From assembly GCA_032164295.1 (NCBI GenBank), contig JAJHTX010000008.1:1240001-1304000 (forward strand): a stretch of DNA of 64,000 nt, in the 5' to 3' direction. The DNA is from Inonotus obliquus (Eukaryota > Basidiomycota > Agaricomycetes > Hymenochaetales > Hymenochaetaceae). The notes beneath the pieces are model-generated. The model saw only the letters and a program-made list of their open reading frames with translations, made no database searches and was not told the origin of the DNA. The translations under genes were made by a program, and so were the position numbers. Below, in pieces: positions 10,328-24,613 of this stretch (position 1 is its first letter; each line of letters starts with the position of its first letter).

Positions 10328-11657
10328 ATGTCAGGCATGCACTTCGCAGTCAATGAACGAGTTCTATGCTATCACGGCCCACTAATTTATGAGGCCAAGG
10401 TGCTGAAGACGGATAACTACACTGAGAACACCTCGCCTAGTGGTAGAACGGGCCCTCATTACTTCGTGCACTACAAAGGGTGGAAGCAGACGTACGCCTT
10501 TACTATATTGCCCGCTCAAATTCTTCTAATTTAGTGCGCCCTTCGACTTTTACCCTTGGTCCGGCTTAAACTGGATATAGATGGGACGAATGGGTACCCG
10601 AATCCCGACTGTTGAAACACAACGAGACGAATCTCCTCATGCAGAAGCGGCTCATCGCAGAGACAAAAGAGGCACAATCTGCAGCTTCGTCAACCGCGAA
10701 AACTCAGAAGGCTGCAGCGAGCGCTATTCCGGGCAGAACTTCGACTGCAGGTGGACGCAAGGAAGGCACGCGAGGGACGAAGAGAGGAAGAGAGGAGGTA
10801 CGTCGTTCCGCGGTCATGTTCCCCACTTTTCACCTTTTTCATTCATTTCTGATATATGGATTAATTATGACGAATAATTAGGATGATGGATCAAGAAAGC
10901 CGGATATGCGACTGGCTATACCCGACATCCTGAAGGTGCAGCTCGTTGACGATTGGGAGAACATCACCAAGAACGGCCTGGTTAGCTCGTGCATCTGTTT
11001 CATTCCTTCTTTCGTTGCTCATAGCTCTTTACTTGCTCTTACTGATCAGCTTGTTTCACTACCTCGAGCTCCTAATGTTGATCAGCTCTTGCAAGAGTTC
11101 CAACAATGGGCCAACTCGCAGAACGATCAACTTCCGCGCGCCTCATCGCTTCTGCCATCCATCACTGCGGGTCTGCGCCTTTACTTTGATCGAGCACTCG
11201 GCTCTAGACTTCTCTACAGATTCGAGCGGCCGCAGTATCTTGATCAAAGATATAAGTATGTGACGGGGTCGCATGTGAAGGTTGGTTCTCAGAAGGAGAT
11301 GAGCGAGGTTTATGGCGCGGAGCACCTACTTCGAATGATCTGTATGTGCTCCCGCATCTTCCTTCTCCTATCTGTGCATTCTTATGACGGGGAACCCATT
11401 TATTTACGTGTCGATCGTAGCCATCCTTCCCGTAATGGTTGCAACATCAAAAATGGACCCAGATTCTGTGAATATACTCACGGACTACGTCCACTGGCTG
11501 TTGAAGTGCGTATATTTCTGGTTGTCTATGTTTACTCAGTTTTTCTATCTAAACTATTTCTTCCTAAAGGTACATGGTACAGGAACGGGATCGCATTTTC
11601 CTCAAGGAGTACGATCAATCGACAGCACAGTACCAGAACTACATTTTCCGGTCATAA
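10328..11657 (+). CDS. eaf3: Eaf3/MRG15-type chromodomain protein of NuA4 and Rpd3S
   Basis: Eaf3 reads methylated H3K36 and belongs to the NuA4 acetylase and the Rpd3S deacetylase. The N-terminal chromo barrel is clear: FAVNERVLCYHGPLIYEAKV, then HYFVHYKGWKQT joined over an intron to WDEWVPESRLLK. A basic, Ala/Ser/Gly-rich linker follows (GGRKEGTRGTKRGREE), then the MRG domain: IPDILKVQLVDDWENITKNG, LPRAPNVDQLLQEFQQW, FERPQYLDQRYKYV, YGAEHLLRM, and the last exon YMVQERDRIFLKEYDQSTAQ ending IFRS at 11657. Start 10328 has ACA before ATG and matches where family members begin; in-frame Met codons at 10223 and 10232 would lengthen it by 32 to 35 residues. About six exons with short introns. Confidence 0.92.
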
Positions 11658-12144
11658 AGTTCATCTCATGCAAGTGCTTTTCTTCTTGCCTTGTCTGATT
11701 CGTTATCTTCTGTATGTTGCTATCATATAAATCCTGCTTCATTTTGTGAACCTGTTCCAATATCTACTCATATCTACTCAATCAACGCCACCTTGGAACC
11801 CTTGGCTAACTTACGAGAGTCGTGCCGTGCCGGTCTAACCTCTGCCGAGCCACGCATCCTTAGGCTATATCTATACCACCCAATGCCTCGGTGCCGTGGG
11901 TGAGTAATGACTTTGCCCATACCCAACTCCGAATTGCTCTATGCTTAGTCAGCAGTCAGTATTGCCCACGCCCACTTTGCGAAGCTGATAAAACAAACCC
12001 TTTGCTTTACGACCCTCGCGCCTTTCTCAGGCTACTTTAGTACCCCGGTCGGCTTCATGCTTAATATTATCCTCCTGCGATACAAACTATATTGTTTCGC
12101 CTGCCCTTTTACTGGGGCGCAACAACAAATAGTCTGGATTTCTT
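11658..12144. other. Intergenic, eaf3 to F-box gene
   Basis: About 490 bases of 3' UTR and promoter between plus-strand genes. A short direct repeat (TATCTACTCA twice, near 11761-11780) is the only structure seen. Confidence 0.5.
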
Positions 12145-13883
12145 ATGACCGAGGCTTACCATCGTCGCTCGTTAATAACCCTTCCTAATGAAATAATTCT
12201 GCAAGTATTCCTTCAATTGGATCCTTACGATGTCCTCTCCTTATCTCTGGTAAGCACCTCAGTTGAACTTGCAGGACGTATTCTCTGATGGTACATTTCT
12301 AGGCGTCTCGGAAGTTTCATGAAGTCTCCAAACTCTTAGTCGTCTGGCAACATGTGTTTCTAACCCTTCTACATCGAGCTCGGTATATCGACCTGTTGGC
12401 AATTGATCAGAATCCTCTTAACAGTGTCAGAGCGGACGAGCTTCGGAAATCCGTCATCTCAGCCGCCCGTGCGGAGAAGAATTGGTTGAAAGAAAACCCG
12501 ACATTCAGGGATCCTCCTCAGACTATTGAGCTTGCCTCGCTTGTCAACACCAATGCGGCATTGGATAGGCAATCCTACATGATCAAGTTCACTTCAAAGC
12601 ACATGCTTATCCCTTTGGAAGGAGGCACGCTATATGGCTGGAACATGAAGGATAATGTTACTGCTGGCCATTTCGATCTGGGTCCGGATAGTATGTTAAG
12701 TGATGTTGCTTTAGAAAAATCTAGCGGAAGTCTTCTGAGCTTAGTGGCGAAAACTTCCCCTGTTGTGTGAGTGATGGTGCGATTCATTTGATTGATTGTT
12801 CGTCTCAAGCTTGAACAGGTCCGGTGATAGATTCGGCTTACACTCCAGATTCAGCCTCCTGCGTATCGCCGTCCCTGAAGCAGATGCCGAGTCCAAAGAC
12901 CTGAGTTTCGAACGCTCCAAAGAAATAACCTTATGTCTCCCGTTTTCAAGCCAGCCTCGTCTTCTTGATGTTTCCAAGAGGATGTTTTTCGTCGCTTTCT
13001 CCTGTTTGCAAGCTCCGATGAGTACCCTGGCTATTCTGGTAGTTTTTGATTGGGATACAGGAGAAGCATCTATAATCAACACAGGGATACCATATGTAAG
13101 TTCATATCTTTGCTTGTACGTTGACATATCTGATCTGTGAACTTTCAGGATTATGCGAGGTCTATGATAGGGGGACATCTGTCGCCTGATGGCGAGGACC
13201 TCGTTGTTGTTTCAGAAACCGACGGCCGCGAGATTCGCAGGTGGTTCCGTCTATCAAATCTCAACCGTTCAAAGGAAACATGGGATGCTCTGAGTTATGA
13301 ACCTGATACGGCCGCCATTCCAACTAAGCAAGAAGTCTTCAATTGGATTGGTGAACCTTCGGTACTGTCGAAAACAAGTGGAACGGAGGCCTGTATGTTC
13401 TGGACTATGGACCAACTTCCGGAACCGCCGTATCCGGAAGTACCACCTCGCGTTTCTACTGTCGTCCTTTATCTCACCTCTTCCGCGGACACAAATCCTC
13501 CGAAGAAGACTTGGCGAATAGCACAACACTACTCTGACAATAACGGACCAGTTGCACCCTCTCGCTCAATTGTGACATTGCACAACCCAGCATTCGATCT
13601 GCTTGAAAGAGACGATCCGGTAATGCCGATTGTTTGCGTTTCTTTCAACCACTTTGGATGGATTGAAGAAGTTGAGGTCGATGGTAAGAAACTGAGGAGG
13701 TTGAGGCTCGTTACGTTCCCTGATCCTGGGACAACATATGACGGTGACCTGGGTGATACCGCAAGCACGCTTGATATACCGTCTGATGTGCTAGAGTCTG
13801 CTTACCACGTATTACTTGATGCCACTCAGGGCCTGATTCTCGTGGCTACCGAAAAGCAGACTCTTCACATCTATCGGTACTGA
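12145..13883 (+). CDS. F-box protein with long propeller-like C-terminal region
   Basis: The start MTEAYHRRSLITLPNEIILQ opens directly into an F-box: LPNEIILQVFLQLDPYDVLS, then, after a short intron, SRKFHEVSKLLVVWQHVF. F-box proteins bring substrates to SCF ubiquitin ligases through Skp1. The remaining roughly 470 residues have repeated beta-rich blocks (GGTLYGWNMKDNVTAGHFDL, LAILVVFDWDTGEASI, HLSPDGEDLVVVSETDGREI, GLILVATEKQTLHIYRY). This fits a WD-like or propeller substrate module, although I cannot assign a named repeat family. Four exons. The stop at 13883 is an exon read-through; a GT at the last Arg codon could alternatively splice to 13926, adding about 20 residues. This type of F-box protein is numerous in agaricomycetes. 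Confidence 0.8.
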
Positions 13884-13929
13884 CCTTTGGGAGAGCAGAA
13901 TTTTATCAGTAAATCTCATATATAGCTCC

Positions 13930-14485
13930 CTTGACTTCACGAATATATATAAGAAGGCATTTTCTAGGGCTGTACCGGTGTAAAGCGAAGTGTGGTGGGA
14001 AACCGCTTAGATGTTACTTTGATGGAGCGATGAGATTCATTACTTCAAATGAAGCTGTCCGAATGCAGATGGAAATCTATTCACTGCGACGGTCGTTAGT
14101 CAAACCACGTCTGATGATGACTACCCTCGTAAGCCTATAGTATGAGTGATGATCCAAGAATCCACTTTCTACGAGTTGGGAATCTTCCCGGATGTATGAT
14201 CGGCACACGACTTCTTCCAAGAACGTCGTTTGTCTACCTACAGGGAGTGAATACGTTCGCCTTTCGAGCACGAAGCTAAGACCGTCTGACCGCTTCATCC
14301 GAATTCACTGGAGAAGGAGAGCGGACCGAACATGGCTTCCTCTTTATGAGGATTCGGGACAGCTTTTCTGCCTGAGACGGGTGCACTCTTGCGGTATGAA
14401 GCTTGAGGTATACGACACAATCGGAACACCACTTACATTACATAATGCGAACACTCCCGCTTCACAGGACACGGTCGTCGACTGA
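13930..14485 (+). pseudogene. Possible decayed coding remnant between convergent genes
   Basis: Two plus-strand frames overlap here: one with IHFLRVGNLPGCMIGTRLLP and one of 97 codons with LPLYEDSGQLFCLRRVHSCG ending at 14485. Beta-strand-like content and position directly after the F-box gene suggest the eroded 3' end of a duplicated F-box/propeller gene. I found no consistent splicing and no start. It could equally be chance open frames. Confidence 0.3.
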
Positions 14486-14775
14486 CTGATGAGGTAGAGC
14501 GAGCAGAATTCGATAATCACGTTCAGAGGTATGAGAGATTGTGAACAAGAGATCGATCGCCTTGCGGTCTATCCTTTCCGCCTGCCTTCCATCTGTCAAT
14601 TTGGCACAGCTGCCTGGCTGGAAGGTCGGGCTAACTTAAGGAAGTGCTGGGAACACCGACTAGAATCTATATCTAAGCCATCAGCGTAGTAACCAAACAT
14701 GAAATACAGGGAGTCGATGGATATGTAGTGCACTGTACAATACTTCAAGGCAATGGAATAAGACAAGGAAGTCTC

Positions 14776-17627
<2,852 letters not shown>

Positions 17628-18725
17628 GCTAGTATCGGGATGGTGCACGCAAGTGTAATTCGACAGTGAACACGATTGCAAAGGACGGCAAACTCCGTAT
17701 TTTCTGGAACTAAACTTTGATGGCAATTTCCTCTTGCAATTCATGGATGGACGTTGATTCTGCAGGTGCTGATAGTGTTGAATTTCCGTGAAACTCTCTA
17801 TCCCTTTCTTGCATGTACAGCCATTAAATTAGATAAAGGAAATTAAGGCGGAGTCTCAAGTGTTTACCCAATGTGTAATGACCTGGATTAGCGCGAAGAT
17901 CCATCCGATATCTCCTGACTCTGACTCTCTTCTACTGACTGCAATACTGCAATGTTAGAATGTTGAGAACTGTCTTCCTCGTCTATTTCACCGAGGCGAG
18001 CATGCGACGAGAACTTCGCAGGGTCACTGGAGTACGAATCATTCTCCTCCGCAAAATAGATGGCTCTGTTGTTATTGCGAGACTCAGAATGCGTTCACCT
18101 CCCGTTGTGTCTCTCTCTCAGAATCCATGACAAACGTATCCGTACCTTTTCAGCTCCATCGTCGCATTGAAAAGGCTACATCTTAAATATATCCGCTAGG
18201 CGACAGGCGGCAAGTCAACTGACGGGCTATGCTTCTTCTAGACGTATGTCCTTCATCATGATGAACTTAGACGATTCACTGAATCCTTCTTCGCTGTAGA
18301 CGTAGACCTAGTTAACGATTATATTCCGTATTAATGGCATTCAAATCTGCCTCCACTGTCTTCCAATCGAGATTGATCTCTTTTTTTCCAAGTCACCCAC
18401 ATCGCTTTTGTGAAAATGAATGACATCTGTACTTCTCTTTTGGTCATTCATACCGTTTCCCCAGAGCAATCCTCCTCAGCTTTAATCCTGCTTGATCTGT
18501 GTCGCACTTCAGCTTCAAGCCTTAGCTCAATTCATCTGGATCTAGGTACTTTGAATTGTCTTGGCTCATCCAATCGATGCTACTACCGCCATGGCACCTC
18601 ATGACACACGATCAATTGATCTGGTCCTTTCAACTCGCGCCAAGACAGGGTTGCTGCTATCCTGAAGTGTACAACAAGGGAGCGGTCCAAATGCCTTCCC
18701 GCCCTCCTTATTCCTCTAGCTCTCC
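17628..18725. other. Divergent intergenic region, PRP43 / 7TM copy 1
   Basis: About 1.1 kb between divergent starts. Short frames of up to about 65 codons are open on the plus strand from 18410, in a CT-rich stretch, but nothing resembles a protein family. No repeat or RNA gene was seen. Confidence 0.5.
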
Positions 18726-19955
18726 ATGCCGATGCCGCACTTCTACTCGAAGTCGACTCTTTTGTCTGCTTTGTCCTTTCTGTCCCTCGTCAGCAGCGTC
18801 CACGGGTATGACTATTCAGCAAGTTCGCTTCAAACGGTACGGTGTTTTCTCGGCTTGTGGACTACCGAATGCTAAATTTCAAATAGGGAAGAACGGTGGT
18901 AATTGGCATATACGCTCTCGCATTCATCGTTCTCGGTGGGCTTTGCATCGTAGCCCTAGCCAATGCCCGCCAACACCGTGCACCCTATGCCCCGCTTCTC
19001 ATAGCAACCACGCTCGCCATATTTTCTGAGCTTGCGAGTGTCGCATACTATCTGCTTGTTGCAGATCTCGAGTTCTCTCTTTTCACATCGGGAGAAGCGC
19101 TCATCGCGACCGCAGCTATTTCTCGCCTCTTCTGGTATTGGTCGATCCCTCTGGTGTTTCTCGCCTTTGCGCACTTGATCAAAGTTAGGACTAACAACGT
19201 TGTCCGGTCCGCCGGCAATCAAAATCCGGGTCTCAACGTCGCTTGGACTGGCGCATATTTTGTGGCTTTCATTGTCCTGATGATCTTTGCAACGGCAACG
19301 TCAGGAATATACATCAGATATCGACAGATCACATATGGTAGCGGAAGGACGGATTTCGCGGAGCTGAAAAGGCTGAGCCATATATACGATGTGCTACGGT
19401 ACCTCTTTAATGCGTTGTGGTATACATCAACTTTTCTTCTGGGAATGCTTGCTGTGGTGGCGTATCATACGGCGCGACGGGCTACGGGAGTTGCTGACAA
19501 GGTAAGTCCTTGAAACTAACTTCTTCCGAATTTCCGTTCAGCGCTAATGTGCAACTAGATACTGAAAATACTCTTACGCGTTGTCCTTCCGATACATGTC
19601 TTACACGTTATTGTTGACATCGTATTCACGATTCTATTCTCTCGTCGTGGACTATCGCCTAGAAGTAGTCGGTCGACAATTGAAGGGGCGTCTCTTGCGG
19701 GTGTTCTGCTGACAGATGGGTTGCACGCTGCTACGATTGCGGTCATAGTCTTTTTGGGGCTTCGGCGATCGAACTGGGCTTTGATAGCACGACCATCCGG
19801 TAAGAGTTTGAGTGCTTGAGGTTGACATATGACTAACGAATGGTTTTGATGACGATACAGACTTGCAAAAGGGACAGAATGTCAGCCAACCTGTTTATCC
19901 AGTTCAAGTGGTCTATCCAGTCCAACAAAATTACCAGTACCAGACCCAACAATGA
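18726..19955 (+). CDS. Orphan 7TM membrane protein, copy 1 of five
   Basis: I do not recognise the family, but the architecture is clear. Exon 1 is a signal peptide (STLLSALSFLSLVSSVHG) followed by the short Y-D-Y mature start, ending SSLQT at a phase-0 intron. Exon 2 begins GRTVVIGIYALAFIVLG and holds five hydrophobic spans with the signatures NARQHRAPY after span 1 and VFLAFAHLIKVRTNN after span 3, ending GVADK at a second phase-0 intron. Exon 3 gives spans 6 and 7 (ILLRVVLPIHVLHVIVDIVF; TIAVIVFLGLRRSNW). Exon 4 is a soluble Gln/Tyr/Pro tail with VYPVQ repeats ending QYQTQQ. About 350 residues. Basic residues follow spans 1, 3, 5 and 7, so the N-terminus is outside and the tail inside. The Met at 18732 is an alternative start. 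Confidence 0.8.
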
Positions 19956-20581
19956 TGCGAGCAGCGTATCTTTCGATCTGAAACAGAAACACAAACTAAC
20001 GGCTATTCGAAGCTGACCAGGATCGAGGCAGCTCTTTCGTCATCTGGCTCATATAACCTAGCTTCCTCATGCCACTCTTTTGTTCGAATTTTATTCCGAG
20101 TTTGTATCGCTCATTTTGTTCTTGGTTGCGCAGTGATCTCGCATATTCGACTTCTGCACTGATTGGTGCATATCATCGATTTTTATGGTTGAATTGGGGT
20201 TATTGGTATCGGAATCAGAATCAGAACATCAATCTTGTCCTGCACGACAACGGATGTTTGCCAAGGGTGTCCCACAGCTGATAGTATTTCTCGTCTAATT
20301 TCTCTGAATATCCAGGACCAAAAACAGAAAGGTTGCACCAATCTGGTCGAATCCATCCCCATATGGGAAGGCCTTCTTGCCATCCGAGTACAAATTTACT
20401 CGAATTGGTGCAGAATTTCCATTCTGGCTAACCTCTCCTTCAAGTACGTACGCCTATCAACGCCTATCAAAGTCAGGCGTGCATAGCATAGTTACCACTC
20501 GAATCAACAAATCTGACCTCCAGGTCTTATAAGGAACTGCCATGGCCAGATATTTCTCAATCAACCTCTCATCATACCTCA
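19956..20581. other. Intergenic, 7TM copy 1 to copy 2
   Basis: About 625 bases, with no credible gene. A short tandem ACGCCTATCA pair lies near 20449-20468. Confidence 0.5.
20528..20533 (+). promoter_or_regulatory. TATA-like element of 7TM copy 2
   Basis: TATAAG stands 54 bases before the copy 2 start codon. Copy 5 has a TATAAAG at nearly the same distance (58 bases), which supports a shared core-promoter layout in these paralogues. Confidence 0.4.
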
Positions 20582-21798
20582 ATGGTCATGTACTCTCTTT
20601 TTCTTTCGTCACTTGCGGTGTTGTCTCTTGCGGCTCGTGCAAACGGGTACGAATATGGTGTGGATGGGTTCACTACGGTACGCGCTGTTTGCTCACCTGA
20701 TTTGAAGTTTCTCTAAGCCTGGGACAGGGCGGCATTGTTGTGAGATGCATCCACTTACTCGTATGCCTTGGTCTCTTTGGGCTCTGCGTCCTCCCTCTGG
20801 TTATGGCTCGTGGACATCGCATTCCCTATGTCTTCCTCTTCATTGCCCTTGCATTCATAGTCATAGCCTTGCCGGCATCCATCGCATACATTTTTATTGG
20901 CTACGTCGACGTGTCTGACAATGCGCCAGTGAACGTCTTGGTAGCATTGAACGGAATCAAGTCGTTGTTCAGTGGCTGGTCCCTGACATTCATGTTCCTC
21001 GCTTTCGCACACCTAATCAAGGTCAGATCGGATAACATCTCTCGTTCTTTGGGAGATCAATCCGCAGGCCTTGGTTCCTTCTGGACTATCGCGTACTTCG
21101 TGACGTTTGCCATCCTCCTCGTTTTCAGCACGGCGGAACCAGCAGTGTACATTGACCTCACTTCCAACTACAGGCAATTTGGCCAGCAGAAAATCATCCA
21201 GAGGATCAGGGCGGTCGAAGGTCTGTCCTGTACGTGGGGCGCTATCTGGGACTGCACCCCGATTCTTATTGGATTCCTTGCATATTCGGCCTACAAGGCA
21301 GCGAAAAGGGCAGGTGTCATTGACAAGGTGTGCATGTCTGAATCATCTGGTTTCCCGCCAACTGAAGTCTGATGGGTGATAGATCCTGAAAGCACTTCTG
21401 TTTGTCGCCCTCCCTCTGCACATTCTCAACGTAATCCAGAATATCATATTCACCATTCTCTTATCACCCTCTGGGCTGAAGATAACGGACACTGCTGCAA
21501 TGAGGCACGCAGCTCTTGCGTCGGTAATCCTTTCACTCGGGTTGCAGACCGCTACCATGGCTGTCCTTGTTTTCTTGGGTATTCGACGATCACATTGGGT
21601 GACCGGAAGTGCTGCGAACGGTAAAACTCTCCGTTGATGCAAATTATATTGGCGCTTACACTAGTTCTAGAAGGTCAGCAAAAGGAGCAGTACGGTGGTG
21701 ATTCGAGTTACCCTTCCCGCCCGCCGAGTTATGGGGCGAATAAGTCGTCCAGGCAAGTGGCCAGGAGTAAAAATGAGGAGATGTATCTTCACTTGTGA
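20582..21798 (+). CDS. Orphan 7TM membrane protein, copy 2 of five
   Basis: Same four-exon plan as copy 1. The start MVMYSLFLSSLAVLSLAARA gives a signal peptide with cleavage likely before Y-E-Y-G; a second Met two codons on is equally possible. After the phase-0 intron, exon 2 begins GGIVVRCIHLLVCLGLFGLC and carries MARGHRIPY after span 1 and FLAFAHLIKVRSDN after span 3. A second phase-0 intron follows GVIDK. Exon 3 gives spans 6 and 7 and GIRRSHW. The tail exon, entered in phase 1, contains RPPSYG, a PPxY motif of the kind bound by WW domains of Nedd4/Rsp5 ligases, and ends RSKNEEMYLHL, nearly identical to the end of copy 3. Function unknown. Sensor, transporter or scaffold are all open. 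Confidence 0.82.
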
Positions 21799-22987
21799 TA
21801 GTGATACCTTAGTTCCCGTATGATGCGTTGTTCGTGAGTGAATGTGATACTTTGCGCTGTAGTACTTTGGCTTGTCCCCAATCTCTCCGGTTACGCGCCC
21901 TTTAGTCCTTCACTTTAGAGCACCATTCTACCACCCCCTCCCTGCGTTTATTAATACACTACTCCTAGAGTACCTACCACTACGTAGCTTTGTCTACCGA
22001 GCACTTGTAACAAGAATTACTGACGCGCGTTATAAATACATTCTTTTTAAAAAAGTACTTTGGCTCTGTACGGGTATGCTACAGGCACGTACGGCATTAC
22101 GGTCTCGTTTATGGGTCTTCGGGGTGCACAGCGATATAAGCATACAGGGAAACATGGCGGTACGAGAACGGCTGAGTCGCGGCAGCGAGTCAGACACCCC
22201 GGACATGACATGACGGATCCGCTATTTCCCCGAATGGGAAAGTTAGAAGGAAGTCGGATATGGTGTTGAAAATCCCGTCATGCCTTCCCTGACCCTGGAG
22301 AGAGATATTTGAGACCAAACTCGGGGAATTTGAGTTTATTACGCAATTGTTCTTCCATAATAGGTAACGGAACCCTAAAAAATGAGTCCTGAGACACGTC
22401 ACGCACGTGGTGTGATCCCCTTTTGGAGAGCTTTTTCAGCTCTACGAGTCTACAGCCTTGCTCAGTCCCAGATGCGTCGTATAGGATACGCGCGGAAGAG
22501 AGTCTGATACCATCCATGAAATATCCGCGCGTATCGTGTAGGACTAAGGATACACTGCGGAACCCTGCTCGCAATCGAGACCGTGGCTTGCGATATCATA
22601 CGGTGCGGACCCTACCCGAAACCATAAACGAGTTTAGCTGGTTGTTTCGGACCCGTGAATAAGCATGGTACTTGGTAAACGAGGTTGACTTTGCTCAGCT
22701 ACAAGTTGTGCCAGTGGAAGTCATCGGATACCTGATCCGGGGAAGGGACCAACGCGACATCGGTTCCGATAGTAATATAGATTCCAATGCATACTCTGCG
22801 TGTTTTCTATTCCGATACTCACGCCGCCCAAGTCAGTCTAATCAAAGTGAAGCGCGCACTGTCTAATCTTATTCAATTCGGCAAGAACGCGATTCCGAAA
22901 GGTGGTACAGTACCGCCATAAGTGCTGGACCCCTTATGGCAGAGCGAGCCTGGCTTTTCTTAGTCGACAAACACTCATTATACCTTC
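21799..22987. other. Intergenic, 7TM copy 2 to copy 3
   Basis: About 1.2 kb. The longest frame (22574-22278, minus, 98 codons) has no recognisable domain. A 12-bp perfect inverted repeat (22485-22496 with 22524-22535) is present. I see no transposase remnant. Confidence 0.45.
22485..22535. repeat. 12-bp inverted repeat, 27-base loop
   Basis: GATACGCGCGGA at 22485-22496 is the exact reverse complement of TCCGCGCGTATC at 22524-22535. It is CpG-rich and lies between 7TM copies 2 and 3. It may be a chance palindrome or a protein-binding pair. Confidence 0.6.
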
Positions 22988-24209
22988 ATGTTCACAAACT
23001 CTCTTTTAGTTTTGTCTCTTGCGGTATTGTCTCTTGTAGGACATGCAAACGGGTATGAGTATGGCGGGGACGAGTTCATGACGGTACGCGTTATTAGCTC
23101 ACTATGTTACGAAAAAACACTGAGCTTGGGAGGGCAGGCAAACATCGCTGTGAGATGCATCTACTCAGTCGCATGCCTTGGTCTCGTTGGACTTTGCACC
23201 CTTCCTTTCGCTATAGCTCGCGGGCACTGCACTCCCTATATCTCCCTATTCATTTCGCTTGTTTTCATGGTCATTGCTTTGCTGGCATCCATCGCACTCG
23301 CTTTTATTCAGTGGGACATCGACGGATTTGACGATACGCCGTACAAAGTTGACGTTGCCCTCGACGGAGTAGTATCTCTGTTCAGACTCTGGTACTCTGT
23401 ATTCGCATTCCTTGCTTTCGCACACCTTATTAAGGTCAGAGCGGAAAACATCGCTGGGTCTTTGGAGAATCGATCCGTGGGTCTTAGTTCCGTCTGGACT
23501 ATCGCGTACTCCGCTATGTTTGCCATCCTTCTCATATTCGGAACCGCGGGACCAGCTGTATGGATCAACTTCCATTCCAGTCTCGGCGAACTCAGCGACA
23601 AGGAGGAGATCATCCGAAAGATAAAAACGATCAATGGTCTAACCTATACGTTTAATGCCATTTGGTATTGCTCTGCAATTCTTATCGGATTCCTTGCCTA
23701 TTCGGCCTATGAGGCAGCAAGAAGGGCAGGCGTCAATGATAAGGTACGTGTTCGTCTGAACTATGTAGGTTTCCGCCAACTGATGGTTTATAGATCCTGA
23801 AAGTGCTTCTGTTCGTCGCCCTCCCTCTGCACGTCCTCAACGTCATCCAGGATATCATATTCACCATCCTCTTCTCACCCTCTGGGCTGAGGATAACGGA
23901 CAACGCTGCAATAGAACATGCATCCCTTGCGCTAACCATCGTTTCATTCGGGTTGGACATTGCTACTACGGCGGTTCTCGTTTTCTTGGGTATCCGACGA
24001 TCAAACTGGACGATTAGAAATGCTGCGAATGGTAAGATTTTTCATGGAGGTAAATCATGTCAGCGCTTACGCTAGTTCTACTAGGTTGGCCAAAGGAACA
24101 ACATGCTGGTAATTCACCAAATTATACCTTGCAGGCGAGTTATCAGCCAGACACCTCGTCCAATCAAATGACCAGAAGTAAACATGAGGAGATGTATCTT
24201 CACTTGTGA
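22988..24209 (+). CDS. Orphan 7TM membrane protein, copy 3 of five
   Basis: Closest to copy 2. The signal peptide SLLVLSLAVLSLVGHANG is followed by Y-E-Y-G-G-D. Intron 1 after MT is 54 bases with no stop codon, so the unspliced frame reads through; alignment with copy 2 shows it should be removed, leaving T then ANIAVRCIYSVACLGLVGLC. Signatures: IARGHCTPY after span 1, FLAFAHLIKVRAEN after span 3, EAARRAGVNDK at the second phase-0 intron, PLHVLNVIQDIIFTILFS in span 6 and GIRRSNW after span 7. The tail lacks the PPxY of copy 2 but keeps the end RSKHEEMYLHL. The identical final motif in two tails suggests a short linear motif under selection (inference). About 350 residues, predicted N-out and C-in. 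Confidence 0.82.
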
Positions 24210-24613
24210 TAAGGATATCTTAGTTTTTGTATGATGCATTGCTCTCACTTGTACAAGCAGTATGTTAGGGAAATGGTTCGGGTATTTCAATGGAATGCTC
24301 TGTACGGCTAGAGACGCGAGTTTGCCCTACTTCCTCGGAGCCTCTGCGGCTCGTGCGTTGAGCATCACATTAGGAGGACGGGAAATGCTGGAAGTGCGAG
24401 ACATTCTTCTGTTTCAGCATGCCCTTGATGAAGGAATCGCTTCATATGTAGGTAATTCGTTCCTTGCTTGCATGACCTTATACAATCCCGGTATCTCCAT
24501 TTTGGCCCTGTAATGTAATTCGTTGTTAATAATTGAGTACTTTGAAATACAAAAGCAGTCGAGTATTCGAGACTCGCTAGTTCCTTTCACCTAGATCTGA
24601 ACGCAACTTCTCT
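24210..24613. other. Intergenic between tail-to-tail 7TM copies 3 and 4
   Basis: About 400 bases between convergent stop codons. An 83-codon plus-strand frame from 24262 is open but hydrophobic patches are few and no homology is seen. Probably 3' UTRs. Confidence 0.5.

Noticed and set aside
22988..23250. Unspliced N-terminus of 7TM copy 3 as a real 18-residue insertion
   Set aside because: Alignment with copies 1, 2, 4 and 5 shows a phase-0 intron at this exact place; copy 3 has GTACGCG and AG ends, and its 54-base length merely keeps the frame open.
24262..24513. 83-codon frame between 7TM copies 3 and 4
   Set aside because: Lies between convergent stops with no similarity to the 7TM family; probably 3' UTR.
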